A stretch of DNA of 28,097 nt from Paramuribaculum sp. GTDB taxonomy: Bacteria > Bacteroidota > Bacteroidia > Bacteroidales > Muribaculaceae. Position 1 is the first letter of the stretch. The number at the start of each line of letters is the position of its first letter. Shown one piece after another: positions 1 through 9,021 of the stretch. The notes under the pieces were generated by a model. That model searched no databases. It was given only the letters and a program-made list of their open reading frames with translations, and was not told the DNA's origin. The position numbers and the translations under genes were made by a program. The stretch spans positions 1 to 28,097 of the forward strand of contig VSPV01000018.1 of assembly GCA_009775605.1 (NCBI GenBank), in the 5' to 3' direction.

Positions 1-76
1 TTTTTCAAGCATAAGACGTAATAGTTTATTTGTCTTCGTCTCGTGGTCTGTGATATGTTTATAAGTGACAGGTATT

Positions 77-1102
77 ATGAAGATAGGAGACATCGATCTG
101 GGTCAGCGACCGGTGATGCTCGCTCCGATGGAGGACGTCACCGACCGCAGCTTCCGTCTGCTCTGCAAGGAGCAGGGGGCCGACATGACCTATAGCGAGT
201 TTGTGAGCGCCGACGCCCTCATACGCAATATAGCCTCCACCACCCGGAAGCTTTCAATCGACCCGGCCGAACGCCCGACGGCCATCCAGATCTACGGCCG
301 CGACCCGGACACGATGGCCGAGGCCGCGAGGATTGCCGAGGGTGCCCAGCCCGATATTATCGACATAAACTTCGGCTGCCCGGTGAAGAAAGTGGCCGGA
401 AAAGGTGCCGGTGCGGGATTGCTGCGCGATATCCCCACTATGCTTGCCATAACTCGTGCGGTGGTAGATGCCGTGAAAGTGCCGGTGACGGTGAAGACGC
501 GTCTGGGCTGGGACCACGACAACCGTATAATCGTGGAGCTTGCCGAACAGCTTCAGGACTGCGGCATACGTGCTCTGACGGTTCACGGACGCACGCGCTC
601 GCAGATGTACACCGGCAGCGCCGACTGGGAAATGATAGCCCGCGTGAAAGAGAATCCGCGGCTCTCAATCCCCGTGATAGGCAACGGCGACATCACCACG
701 CCATCGCAGGCAGCCGAAGCGTTCACGCGCTACGGCGTTGACGGTGTGATGGTGGGACGTGCCTCCATAGGTGCTCCCTGGATATTCCGCTATATGAAAG
801 CGGCCGTGGAGGGGCAGCCGGTTCCGGAGGTGAGCGATACCGAGCGTTTCGCCATGATCCGGCGCCAGATCCGCGAAAGCGTTGACCGCATCGACGAGTA
901 TCGCGGCATTCTCCACATTCGGCGTCATCTTGCCGCCTCGCCGCTCTTCAAGGGCATTCCCGATTTCCGCGCCACGCGCATTGAAATGCTCCGCGCCGAC
1001 ACCCTCGACGCCCTCGAGACCATCCTCTCCCGCATAGAAACCGAAATCCTTCCCGCCGCGCGCCAGTCGGCGCAGCCCGGAAGCGTTTCAAATACTCTCT
1101 GA
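77..1102 (+). CDS. dusB: tRNA-dihydrouridine synthase (DusB-like)
   Basis: This flavoenzyme reduces uridine to dihydrouridine in the D-loop of tRNAs, using FMN and NAD(P)H, in the cytoplasm. The sequence shows the Dus TIM-barrel signatures in order: APMEDVTDRSFR near the N-terminus, INFGCPVKKVAGKGAGAG around residue 100 (Cys101 is the expected catalytic acid), VTVKTRLGWD, LTVHGRTRSQMYTG, then PVIGNGDI and GVDGVMVGRA, which bind FMN phosphate. The length (341 aa) is normal for the family. I chose the ATG at 77 (MKIGDIDLG) over an in-frame GTG at 65 because family members start a few residues before this hydrophobic strand. The gene stands about 30 nt before the DUF2807 gene and could be co-transcribed with it. 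The B subgroup assignment is from overall look, so DusA or DusC is not formally excluded. Confidence 0.93.
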   Translation: MKIGDIDLGQRPVMLAPMEDVTDRSFRLLCKEQGADMTYSEFVSADALIRNIASTTRKLSIDPAERPTAIQIYGRDPDTMAEAARIAEGAQPDIIDINFGCPVKKVAGKGAGAGLLRDIPTMLAITRAVVDAVKVPVTVKTRLGWDHDNRIIVELAEQLQDCGIRALTVHGRTRSQMYTGSADWEMIARVKENPRLSIPVIGNGDITTPSQAAEAFTRYGVDGVMVGRASIGAPWIFRYMKAAVEGQPVPEVSDTERFAMIRRQIRESVDRIDEYRGILHIRRHLAASPLFKGIPDFRATRIEMLRADTLDALETILSRIETEILPAARQSAQPGSVSNTL

Positions 1103-1131
1103 TTAATCACAGACCATCATTATCATACTCT

Positions 1132-1830
1132 ATGAAAACTCTTTTCGTCACACTGCTTATGATTCTCACCGGCCTCACAGCCGCTGCCGAACACTTCGAG
1201 ATGACCTTCGGCGAGTTCAACGAACTCCAGGTTGTCGACGGCATAAATGTGGACTATCACTGCGACCCTGCAATGGCAGGCAAGGTGGTGTTTGACTGCG
1301 ACCCCACCAAAGCGTCGCTGGTGATGTTCGAGCCTTCCGGCGAGAAACTTTCAGTGAAACTCACTATCCGCGACACCAAGGAGACCGGTCTCCCCACCAT
1401 CCATGTCTATTCATCTTATCTCACCAAGGTGGAAAACGACGGCGATTCAACCGTGAGAGTGCTTTCGACCACTCCCGGCCCTAAGCTCCAGGCCAAGCTT
1501 GTGGGCAACGGACGCCTCTCGGTGCGCGATGTCAAGGTCACCAATCTCGAGGCCGAACTGATCACGGGCAAAGGCATGATAGCCGTGTCCGGCACCGCCA
1601 AGGTGGCCCAGCTCAAGATTATAGGAGTCGGTCAGATCCAGGCCGATGAACTGCGTGCCGATGTGGTCAAGGCTACCCTTACGGGCACCGGCACCATCAA
1701 CTGCTATCCTCTTGAGGCGCTCAACACCTCGGGCATGGGTCCCGGCAAGGTGATATACCGCGGCAAACCCAAGGTGACACGCAGCGGACTCAAAATGGTG
1801 AAGGCCGTTTCGGCCGACCTTCCGCAATAA
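1132..1830 (+). CDS. DUF2807 (GIN-domain) exported protein
   Basis: The product has a clear N-terminal signal peptide (MKTLFVTLLMILTGLTAAAE) and no lipobox Cys, so a periplasmic or surface location is expected. The mature part has the repetitive beta-strand pattern of the DUF2807 / head-GIN domain: a first strand FGEFNELQVVDGINVDYHC, then alternating hydrophobic strands such as TKVENDGDSTVRVL, LQAKLVGNGRLSVRDV, LEAELITGKGMIAVSG and VVKATLTGTGTINCYPLEAL. In this family such repeats form a right-handed beta-helix-like sheet; function is unknown despite the old 'autotransporter adhesin head' label. It lies only 6 nt upstream of the flippase gene, so the two are almost certainly one transcript. 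The family assignment is good, but no biochemical role can be given. Confidence 0.8.
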   Translation: MKTLFVTLLMILTGLTAAAEHFEMTFGEFNELQVVDGINVDYHCDPAMAGKVVFDCDPTKASLVMFEPSGEKLSVKLTIRDTKETGLPTIHVYSSYLTKVENDGDSTVRVLSTTPGPKLQAKLVGNGRLSVRDVKVTNLEAELITGKGMIAVSGTAKVAQLKIIGVGQIQADELRADVVKATLTGTGTINCYPLEALNTSGMGPGKVIYRGKPKVTRSGLKMVKAVSADLPQ

Positions 1831-1836
1831 ACGGGC

Positions 1837-3339
1837 ATGGCCGTTTCCGACGAACAGTCTGACATGAAGATGCGCGTGGCGCGCACCCTCAAGTGGAACG
1901 TGGTCGACAAAGTGGCCTCGCAGCTGCTCTATGCCGTTACCGGCGTGATTCTCGCCCGGCTTCTGTCGCAGGCCGATTTCGGTCTGATAGGAGCCGTGCT
2001 CGTTTTTCAGGCTTTCGGGTCGCTGTTCATAGACAGCGGTTTTTCCTATGCCCTGATCCAGCGCAAGGAACCCACCCAGACCGACTACAGCACCGTGCTG
2101 TGGTTCAATCTCGGCATGGCGGCGCTTGTATATGCCATCCTCTTTTTCTGCGCGCCGCTCATAGCCGATATATTCCAGGGAGACCGGCGGCTCATTCCGC
2201 TCACACGCGTGATGCTGCTCACTTTCATTATCAACGCTTCGGCCATAGTGCAGACCAATCGCCTGATGAAGCGCATGGAGGTGCGCATGATAGCTGTGAG
2301 CAACTCGCTGGGACTGTTTGCCGGAGCGATTGTCGGAATCGGTCTGGCGGTTGGCGGTTTCGGTGTGTGGGCGCTCGTATGGCAGGCTATAGCCGTGGCG
2401 TCGGTGAAATCGGCCGTGTTGTGGCTCACCGGCGGCTGGCGCCCCGACATGAGGTTTTCCTTTCCGGCCCTCCGCTCTTTCTTCAGAGTGGGCAGCGGTA
2501 TGATGGGTACCTCGTTTCTCAACACGCTGTTTCAGTATATCTATCCGGGCATAATAGGAAACGTAGCCGGCCTCGTTCCCCTCGGCTACTATACGCAGAG
2601 CGATAAATGGAGCAAGATGGGCGTATCGAGCCTGTCGGCCGTGCTCACGTCGTCATTCCTTCCCGTGCTTTCCAAATATCAGGACAATCCCGCGGAATTT
2701 GCCTCTTCGGCGGCGAAGATGAACCGCTTCACGTCCTATCTGGTGTTTCCGGCCATGATATTCCTGATTGTGGTGGCCACGCCGCTCTTCCATATTCTTT
2801 TCGGTACCAAATGGGACCCTTCCATCGCCCTGTTTCAGCTCCTGCTGGTAAGAGGCATATTCACCGTGCTCACGCAGCTATATGCCAACTATGTGATGTC
2901 GCGCGGCAAGGCAGCCTTGATGGTGTGGACCGAGATACTTCGCGACGGCATAACCATTGCGGCCATACTTCTCACGCTGCCGTATATCGCGCAGACGCGT
3001 CCCGGAAACCCCACATGGGGCATAGAGGTGATGCTCTGGGGGCAGGTGGCCGCAGGCGTAGCGGCGTGGGCCGCTACCGTCTGGATCGCAGCTCCGCTTA
3101 CGTGGCGCCGCCGTAGCCAGTTCCTCACCGATTCCGCTCCGTATCTTGCGGAAGCGCTTGTGGCCGCGGCCGCAATGCTCGCTTTCATCCCCCTCATATC
3201 CAATCCCTGGCTGTTGCTGCCTGTTCAGCTCATAGCGGGTGCGGGAGTATATATGGGGCTTAACGCCATACTTCATTCAGCCATTCAGCGCGACGCCCTC
3301 AACTATATTCGCTGTCGCGGAAGCAAGAAACGCCTCTAA
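1837..3339 (+). CDS. Wzx-type oligosaccharide flippase (polysaccharide transporter family)
   Basis: A 500-residue inner-membrane protein with roughly 12-14 hydrophobic segments. The N-terminal pattern (TLKWNVVDKVASQLLYAVTGVILARLLSQADFGLIGAVLVFQAF, then SGFSYALIQRK and the YSTVLWFNLG segment) is typical of the polysaccharide-transporter/WzxC-TuaB branch of the MOP superfamily. These proteins flip undecaprenyl-linked oligosaccharides across the inner membrane for capsule, O-antigen or exopolysaccharide. No glycosyltransferase cluster surrounds it here, so the substrate is unknown. The start at 1837 is 6 nt after the DUF2807 stop; an internal ATG at 1864 (MKMRVARTLKWN) would also match the family's usual short N-terminus, so the start is uncertain by nine residues. 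Confidence 0.85.
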   Translation: MAVSDEQSDMKMRVARTLKWNVVDKVASQLLYAVTGVILARLLSQADFGLIGAVLVFQAFGSLFIDSGFSYALIQRKEPTQTDYSTVLWFNLGMAALVYAILFFCAPLIADIFQGDRRLIPLTRVMLLTFIINASAIVQTNRLMKRMEVRMIAVSNSLGLFAGAIVGIGLAVGGFGVWALVWQAIAVASVKSAVLWLTGGWRPDMRFSFPALRSFFRVGSGMMGTSFLNTLFQYIYPGIIGNVAGLVPLGYYTQSDKWSKMGVSSLSAVLTSSFLPVLSKYQDNPAEFASSAAKMNRFTSYLVFPAMIFLIVVATPLFHILFGTKWDPSIALFQLLLVRGIFTVLTQLYANYVMSRGKAALMVWTEILRDGITIAAILLTLPYIAQTRPGNPTWGIEVMLWGQVAAGVAAWAATVWIAAPLTWRRRSQFLTDSAPYLAEALVAAAAMLAFIPLISNPWLLLPVQLIAGAGVYMGLNAILHSAIQRDALNYIRCRGSKKRL

Positions 3340-3354
3340 TTCAAGATAATTTAT

Positions 3355-3362
3355 TACATTTG
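3355..3362 (+). promoter_or_regulatory. -7 promoter element directly before ssb
   Basis: TACATTTG matches the Bacteroidota -7 consensus TAnnTTTG exactly. It ends only 4 nt before the ssb ATG at 3367, so transcription would begin at or next to the start codon, giving a leaderless or near-leaderless mRNA. No TTTG -33 box is obvious at the usual 19-21 nt upstream. Confidence 0.45.
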
Positions 3363-3366
3363 CAAT

Positions 3367-3708
3367 ATGTCAGTAAATAAAGTCATACTTGTGGGCAATG
3401 TGGGCGGTGACCCCGAGATGCGCCATGTGGGCGAGCGGCTTATTGCCGAATTCCGGCTGGCCACCAACGAGCGCGCCTACACCACCGCCTCCGGCACCCA
3501 GATACCCGAGCGCACCGAATGGCACCGCATAGTGATGTGGGACCGCAATGCCGAGACCGTAGAGAAATATGTGCGTAAAGGCGCCAAGCTCTATGTCGAG
3601 GGCAAGCTCCGCACCCGTGTGTGGGAAGACCGCAACACCATAAAGCATACTGTCACAGAGGTTTATGCCGATTTCTTCGACATTCTCTCGCGTCCCGTGC
3701 AATCATGA
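3367..3708 (+). CDS. ssb: single-stranded DNA-binding protein, short form
   Basis: The N-terminus MSVNKVILVGNVGGDPEMRH and the core EFRLATNER...TEWHRIVMWDRNAETVEKYVRKGAKLYVEGKLRTRVWEDRN form a complete bacterial SSB OB-fold. At 113 residues it consists essentially of the OB domain: the Gly/Pro/Gln-rich linker and the acidic DDDIPF-like C-terminal tip that recruits partner proteins are absent, and it ends FFDILSRPVQS. It should bind ssDNA but probably cannot dock the usual SSB interactome. Short SSB paralogues are common in Bacteroidota, so a longer main SSB probably exists elsewhere. The gene is separated by 27 nt from the flippase and has its own promoter-like element. Confidence 0.93.
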   Translation: MSVNKVILVGNVGGDPEMRHVGERLIAEFRLATNERAYTTASGTQIPERTEWHRIVMWDRNAETVEKYVRKGAKLYVEGKLRTRVWEDRNTIKHTVTEVYADFFDILSRPVQS

Positions 3709-3765
3709 TTCCAGTCTTGAAAAAACTACCAAATCATTATCATCACACATATCAGTAATCCCTAA

Positions 3766-5742
3766 ATGGAAAAAGACAAAGTAATTTACGAAGACGGCGA
3801 TCCCATAGAGCTGCCCGAAAACGCGTTTCGCGAACTGGGCGCCGATGAGGACTATCGCCCCGTGATGCATCCGGCTCACGATTATCCGGAAGTCACGCCT
3901 TATTCCGTGACGCTCGGACTCGTCCTTGCCGTAATTTTCAGTGCCGCAGCGGCCTATCTGGGTCTGCGCGTGGGTCAGGTGTTCGAGGCCGCGATACCCA
4001 TCGCCATTATCGCCGTCGGACTCTCCGGCGCCTTGAAGAAAAACAATCCTCTGGGACAGAATGTGATGATACAGTCAATCGGCGCCTGCTCGGGCGTGAT
4101 TGTGGCAGGTGCCATCTTTACTCTTCCCGCGCTGTTCATTCTGCAGGGCACTTATCCCGAGATAACAGTCAACTTCCTCGAAATCTTCCTGAGCTCACTC
4201 TTGGGCGGTATACTCGGCATTCTTTTCTTTATCCCCTTCCGTAAATATTTCGTGAAGGAGATGCACGGAAAATATCCCTTCCCCGAAGCCACAGCCACCA
4301 CTCAGGTGCTCATGAGCAGCCAGGCCAAAGGCGAAGCTGCCGGCGGTCAGGCCAAGACCCTTGTGATAGCCGCTCTTATCGGCGGTATCTATGATTACGT
4401 GCTCGCCACCTTCGGCGTGTGGGCCGAGAATATCTCCACGGCGCTGACTTCGTGGGGCTCCTCGCTCATGGAAAAGACCAAGCTGATAGTGAGCTGCAAC
4501 ACCGGAGCCGCACTGCTTGGTCTCGGTTATATCGTGGGTCTGAAATACGCGTTTGTGATCTTCGCAGGTTCGGCATTCGTGTGGTGGGTGATAATCCCGC
4601 TTCTGGGCACCTACGGATCGGCTGAGCTTACGGCGCTGACCCCTGACGCAATGTTCTCTGAATACGCCCGTCTGATAGGCATCGGCGGCATAGCCATGGC
4701 CGGTGTGATAGGCATCATAAAGTCGCGCGGCATCATAGCACAGGCCGCAGGACTGGCTGTGCGCGAGTTCGGCGGTGGCGCCTCGAAGGAGAAACCCGTG
4801 CGCTGGCAGCTCGACATTTCCATGAAGCATATAGTGTTCTTCATAGCCATAGCCCTTGTGGTGGTGCTCGTGTTCTTCTGGCTCGGAGTGCTTCATAACT
4901 TCTGGCAGGCGCTTGTGGCCTGGGTGGTTGTTACGGTGATAGCCTTCCTGTTCACAACCGTTGCCGCCAACGCCATTGCCATCGTGGGCACGAATCCCGT
5001 ATCGGGCATGACGCTGATGACGCTTATCGTGGCTTCGGCCATATTCGTGGGCGTGGGCATAAGCGGCACTTCCGGTATGGTAGCCTCTATGGTGATAGGA
5101 GGCGTGGTCTGCACGGCTCTTTCCATGGCCGGCGGCTTCGTTACCGACCTCAAGATCGGCTACTGGCTCGGCTCGACTCCCCGCAAGCAGGAGACATGGA
5201 AATTCGTAGGCACCTTCGTTTCGGCTGCTACGGTGGGCGGCGTGGTGCTTCTGCTCAACAACGTGTACGGTTTCACCGGCCCCAACGCACTTGTGGCACC
5301 GCAGGCCAACGCCATGGCCAAGGTGATAGAGCCCATAATGATGGGTGGCGATACCCCCTGGATTCTCTACATGACAGGTGCTATCCTGGCACTTCTCCTC
5401 AACTGGCTCGGGGTTCCCGCGGTCGCATTCTGCCTGGGTATGTTCATTCCCATGAGCCTCAACACTCCGCTGCTCGTGGGCGGCGCCATATCATGGTTCG
5501 TGAGCACCCGCAGCCGCAACAAAGAGCTCAACGACGCACGCCGCGACCGCGGTACGCTCATCTCTTCCGGTCTTATAGCCGGTGGCGCACTCTTCGGTGT
5601 GTTCGCGGCCCTTACGCGCTTCGCAGGATTTGAATATACTTCCGATATGCCCGTGGCCCTCAATCAGGGACTGGGCGTGATAGTGTACCTGCTCCTCATC
5701 CTCTATCTGGGCTGGGACAGCATGCGCGGAAAGAAAGCCTGA
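3766..5742 (+). CDS. OPT-family transporter
   Basis: A 658-residue polytopic inner-membrane protein with about 15-16 hydrophobic segments. It shows typical oligopeptide-transporter (OPT) family features: an early conserved segment TPYSVTLGLVLAVIFSAAAAYLGLRVGQVFEAAIPIAIIAVG, the charged loop KEMHGKYPFPEATATTQVLMSS, and the late NALVAPQANAMAKVIEPIMMGG and VPAVAFCLGMFIPMSLNTPLLVGG motifs. Bacterial OPT proteins are proton-coupled importers of small peptides or metal chelates; substrate cannot be assigned from sequence. The 57-nt gap after ssb has no clear terminator. The start ATG at 3766 gives a short hydrophilic N-terminus before the first membrane span, as expected. Confidence 0.93.
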   Translation: MEKDKVIYEDGDPIELPENAFRELGADEDYRPVMHPAHDYPEVTPYSVTLGLVLAVIFSAAAAYLGLRVGQVFEAAIPIAIIAVGLSGALKKNNPLGQNVMIQSIGACSGVIVAGAIFTLPALFILQGTYPEITVNFLEIFLSSLLGGILGILFFIPFRKYFVKEMHGKYPFPEATATTQVLMSSQAKGEAAGGQAKTLVIAALIGGIYDYVLATFGVWAENISTALTSWGSSLMEKTKLIVSCNTGAALLGLGYIVGLKYAFVIFAGSAFVWWVIIPLLGTYGSAELTALTPDAMFSEYARLIGIGGIAMAGVIGIIKSRGIIAQAAGLAVREFGGGASKEKPVRWQLDISMKHIVFFIAIALVVVLVFFWLGVLHNFWQALVAWVVVTVIAFLFTTVAANAIAIVGTNPVSGMTLMTLIVASAIFVGVGISGTSGMVASMVIGGVVCTALSMAGGFVTDLKIGYWLGSTPRKQETWKFVGTFVSAATVGGVVLLLNNVYGFTGPNALVAPQANAMAKVIEPIMMGGDTPWILYMTGAILALLLNWLGVPAVAFCLGMFIPMSLNTPLLVGGAISWFVSTRSRNKELNDARRDRGTLISSGLIAGGALFGVFAALTRFAGFEYTSDMPVALNQGLGVIVYLLLILYLGWDSMRGKKA

Positions 5743-5767
5743 AACAAGTTCTAAAATGATATAGGAC

Positions 5768-7102
5768 GTGGAAACGTCGAAACCCTCTTCCGACAAGAGC
5801 CGGGAGCTCCTCAGGAGCATCCTGGCTCTGTCGCTTCCGTCGATAGTCACGAACATAGCGGTGCCGGTGCTTTCAATCACCGACACTGCCATCGCCGGCC
5901 ATATCGGCAACGCTCTGATCATAGCTGCTGTGGCTGTGGGGGGAACGATGTTCAACCTCATATACTGGCTTTGCGGATTCCTGCGCATGGGATCCAGCGG
6001 GCCGGCCGCGCAGGCCTACGGAGCGGGACAGACTGGGGAATGCAACCAGATACTCTGCCGTGGACTGCTCCTCGCCGTAGGGCTTGGAACAGGCATGATA
6101 GCGTTGCAGTCGCCACTGGCGCGGTTGCTTCTGCGCCTGATAGACGCCGATGCCTCCACGACCTCCATAGCCTTGCGGTACTTCTCCATCTGCGTGTGGG
6201 GCGCGCCCGCGGTGCTTGCCAATTATTGCTTTAGCGGCTGGTTTCTGGGCCGGCAGAACACAAGGGTGACCATGTGGGTGTCGCTTTTCATGGTGGTGTT
6301 CAACATCGCCGTGAGCCTTACACTGGTAGGCGTGTTCAGTATGGGTGTTGAGGGTATCGCCACCGGCACGCTTTCGGCGCAATGGGCCTCCTGCCTGATA
6401 TTCCTGATGACGGCGCTTAGGGAGCGCAGTCTTGAGGGCGTGACGCGGCGCGGCGTGTTCAATCTGAGTGCGCTGCTGAGGTTTTTCAGAATCAATACCG
6501 ACATATTTCTGCGCACGGTATGCCTTGTTACGGTAACGCTGTGGTTCACCCGCACGGGTGCGCGCCAGAGCGAGCTGATGCTTGCCGTCAACGCCGTGCT
6601 GATGCAGCTGTTCACGCTCTTCTCGTTTTTTATGGATGGTTTCGCCTATGCGGCCGAAGCCCTATGCGGTATGCTTGCCGGAGCGGGGCAATACGGCACG
6701 TTGCGCCTTATGGTGAGGCGCCTGCTGGGTGTGGGTGTGGTGTTCGCGCTGGTGTTCAGTGTGATATATCTGCTCTGCGGAACCGAAATAATCGGCCTGA
6801 TGAGCAGTGACGGCCGCGTGGTGGAAGGCGCAGGAGAATATATGGGGTGGGCCGTCACGGTTCCGTGCGCCGGATTCATGGCCTTTATATGGGACGGCGT
6901 TTATGTGGGGCTTACGCGCACCCGCGAGATGCTTTTGTCGATGGGTGTGGCAACCGCGGTGTTCTTTGCGGTGTATGCCGTGGCCTTTCCACGCATGGGC
7001 AACCACGGGCTGTGGCTGGCATTCGTGTGCTACCTGTTTGTGAGAGGTCTGCTTCTGGGGCTGATGTCGCGCCGACCCGGAATTCTCAGCAGGATTTCGT
7101 AA
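5768..7102 (+). CDS. MATE-family efflux transporter (DinF-like)
   Basis: A 444-residue membrane protein with 12 predicted spans in two homologous halves. It begins LLRSILALSLPSIVTNIAVPVLSITDTAIAGHIG, the classic MATE N-terminal helix pair, and contains FFMDGFAYAAEALCGMLAGAGQYG in the second half, a stretch characteristic of the DinF branch. MATE proteins export cationic drugs or metabolites in exchange for sodium ions or protons; the physiological substrate here is unknown. I keep the GTG start at 5768 because no ATG precedes the first membrane span and the nearby upstream ATG at 5756 runs straight into a stop. It follows the OPT gene by 25 nt and ends 24 nt from the convergent DUF3109 gene. 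Confidence 0.88.
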   Translation: METSKPSSDKSRELLRSILALSLPSIVTNIAVPVLSITDTAIAGHIGNALIIAAVAVGGTMFNLIYWLCGFLRMGSSGPAAQAYGAGQTGECNQILCRGLLLAVGLGTGMIALQSPLARLLLRLIDADASTTSIALRYFSICVWGAPAVLANYCFSGWFLGRQNTRVTMWVSLFMVVFNIAVSLTLVGVFSMGVEGIATGTLSAQWASCLIFLMTALRERSLEGVTRRGVFNLSALLRFFRINTDIFLRTVCLVTVTLWFTRTGARQSELMLAVNAVLMQLFTLFSFFMDGFAYAAEALCGMLAGAGQYGTLRLMVRRLLGVGVVFALVFSVIYLLCGTEIIGLMSSDGRVVEGAGEYMGWAVTVPCAGFMAFIWDGVYVGLTRTREMLLSMGVATAVFFAVYAVAFPRMGNHGLWLAFVCYLFVRGLLLGLMSRRPGILSRIS

Positions 7103-7126
7103 GCATTTTAGGTTTTTAGACGAGTA

Positions 7127-7741
7127 TCAGTGCCGTGGCGAATTGTCACCGTACTCCTCCAGATAGGCCTCGCACGCCTGCTTCAGCTCATCGTACCATT
7201 CGGCGCCGAACCGCTCCGTGAGCGGCCCACGCATGAACTCATAGAGCCGTACGCCTTCCTTGCGACCGAGAGTGCGCGCGCATTTGCATATTTTCCAGCG
7301 GTGATAGTTTACGGCCGTGAAATCGGGATATTCCGTGAGGCGTAGCGGATAAAGATAACATGACATGGGCTTGCGCCAGTCGCATTTTCCTTCGCGGAAA
7401 GCTTTTTCAACGGCGCACAGGCACATTCCCCCGGGAGCGTAGGTGGTGAACACGCAGTCGCGGCCGTCGACTATCGAGGTTACCAGATCGCCTTCCTCGT
7501 CGGTATAGGCCACTCCCTGGCGCTCTATTACCTCGCGCGCCGCGGGAAGCAAGTCGTCCCACACCACCGGAAGCACTTCCTCGAGTTTCTTCTTCTCATC
7601 TTCGGTTATCGGTGCGCCCGCATCGCCTTCTATGCAGCATTGCCCGAGGCATTTGGCGAGGTCGCATACAAAAAATTCTTCGGCGAGGTCAAGGCTCACC
7701 AGGGCATTCTGTATCTGGAGCATGATTTCTTCTGTTTGCAT
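7127..7741 (-). CDS. DUF3109 cysteine-rich protein
   Basis: A 204-residue soluble protein with eleven cysteines, including FVCDLAKCLGQCC (residues 24-36), GGMCLC (104-109), GKCDWRKPMSCYLYPLRL (118-135) and KICKC (150-154). The C-x4-C-x3-CC start and the later CYLYPLR motif match the DUF3109 family, related in style to YkgJ-type proteins thought to bind zinc or an iron-sulfur cluster. The biochemical function is unknown. It is the last gene of the ung operon, 11 nt after the plug-protein stop. MLQIQNALVSL, six residues in, is an alternative start. Confidence 0.85.
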   Translation of the reverse strand: MQTEEIMLQIQNALVSLDLAEEFFVCDLAKCLGQCCIEGDAGAPITEDEKKKLEEVLPVVWDDLLPAAREVIERQGVAYTDEEGDLVTSIVDGRDCVFTTYAPGGMCLCAVEKAFREGKCDWRKPMSCYLYPLRLTEYPDFTAVNYHRWKICKCARTLGRKEGVRLYEFMRGPLTERFGAEWYDELKQACEAYLEEYGDNSPRH

Positions 7742-7752
7742 GTTGGAAAAAA

Positions 7753-9021
7753 TTAGCGGCCGGCTGTTACCGTGGCCATACCTATCAGGCGCTGGTAGCG
7801 GCCGCCGGGAGGATTATGATATACAAAAACGGTATATTCGTTTACTGTGGCGTGGCTGTCGCCTTCCACCGGGGCGGTCAGAGCTTCTGCGGCGCAGTGG
7901 GGAACGGCGAGATAGCAGTAATTGTAGGCTCCTTGTTTGAGGAGCAATGTGCACTCATACTGCCCGGCTGCATGGTTGTAGACCATCCGGGAGGCCTGGT
8001 CGAACCGCCGCAGGGTAAGGTCTCCTTCCACATAGACATCCGCATCTTTAATCTCGGGCATACGGAGGGTAAAATGGGTCAGCACATAGTCGGCTTCGGT
8101 GCGCGGCGAGGGTGCACCGGAGGCGCGCACGCGGAAGCGTCCCTGGCGGCTGCTGTCGTAGGAGTATGGCGTGTCCTTTCGCGGTGCGTCGGTGTTGAGT
8201 GTGGCGTGATAGAAGGGATGGGCATAAAGATATGATTCCACGCCCTGACCGGGGAAGCGGAGATTTACGGTCTCGAAGCGCCGGTATTCTTTGCCGCCCG
8301 GGAAAATCAGCTGAGGCATATGCTCATAGATGGCCTGCGTGCCACGGAGCGAGGAGGGGGAAGTGAGGGTGATTTCATTGTCGGTGCGGTTGTTCTGCAT
8401 GATTTTCACAATGAGGTCAGTGGCAGGGGCGCTTACTCCCGAGCCGGCCGTCTCGACGGCCAAAGACAGCTGCTGGTGAGCGGCGTTGCGGTCTATGTCG
8501 GTGCGTCCGGTAACATCCGCTTCGATTCGGGCAAGCGGCTCCACAATGCTGAATCCTGCCGTGAGCAGCGTGCTGTCCGGCTCAGATTCATCGTAAACCC
8601 TCACCAGGTAATTTCCGGACAGCACCGGATTCATCCGGCTGTCGGGGAGGGTAATGCGGTAGTTCACATAATGGACGGTGGTTGCGCGGGAATATTCGTA
8701 ATCATCCACCGGTGCCTCGTTGAAGCCATCAGGCAGGTATTCCGAGGCCATAAGGCGGTCGGGACTCCAGTCGGCATCGCAGTGAATCAGCTCGTAACGC
8801 AGATAGCGGGCCTCTGAGGCAATCTCGTCGAACGATATCGCTATGCGGTCGTCGCTGCCAAGGCGTATCACCGCGGGAGCCATATCGTCGTCAGCGCCGG
8901 TAACCTGAAGCGTATGGAACGACGGCGCATAAACGGCAACCGGGTTTCTACCAGCCGCCTCGGGCAAGCAAAAGGCAAGAAAGGCCGTGAAGGCCGATAT
9001 AAGACAGGGATTCCTTACCAT
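7753..9021 (-). CDS. Type IX secretion system plug protein homologue (DUF5103)
   Basis: A 422-residue exported protein with an N-terminal hydrophobic segment (CLISAFTAFLAFCLPEAAG) that looks like a signal peptide. It matches the DUF5103 family, renamed T9SS plug protein after the protein that closes the SprA translocation pore from the periplasmic side in Flavobacterium. Supporting stretches are LRYELIHCDADWSPDRLMASEYLPDGFNEAPVDDYEYS, TTVHYVNYRITLP, LSGNYLVRVYDE, then a second beta-rich half with QGRFRVRASG, YVLTHFTLRMPEIKDADVYVEGDLTLRRFD and LLLKQGAYNYCYL. Its ATG overlaps the end of ung by 7 nt (ATGGTAA), suggesting translational coupling. No other T9SS component is in the window. The family call is firm; a role in secretion in this organism is inferred. 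Confidence 0.87.
   Translation of the reverse strand: MVRNPCLISAFTAFLAFCLPEAAGRNPVAVYAPSFHTLQVTGADDDMAPAVIRLGSDDRIAISFDEIASEARYLRYELIHCDADWSPDRLMASEYLPDGFNEAPVDDYEYSRATTVHYVNYRITLPDSRMNPVLSGNYLVRVYDESEPDSTLLTAGFSIVEPLARIEADVTGRTDIDRNAAHQQLSLAVETAGSGVSAPATDLIVKIMQNNRTDNEITLTSPSSLRGTQAIYEHMPQLIFPGGKEYRRFETVNLRFPGQGVESYLYAHPFYHATLNTDAPRKDTPYSYDSSRQGRFRVRASGAPSPRTEADYVLTHFTLRMPEIKDADVYVEGDLTLRRFDQASRMVYNHAAGQYECTLLLKQGAYNYCYLAVPHCAAEALTAPVEGDSHATVNEYTVFVYHNPPGGRYQRLIGMATVTAGR

Noticed and set aside
44..1116. 11-bp perfect inverted pair (TGGTCTGTGAT at 44-54, its complement at 1106-1116) flanking dusB
   Set aside because: Arms are short and 1 kb apart with no further extension; probably chance. 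No transposase or target duplication is seen.
7753..9021. Evidence for a full type IX secretion locus
   Set aside because: Only the plug homologue is present; no SprA, PorV, GldKLMN or cargo with a recognisable T9SS C-terminal domain was seen in the window.
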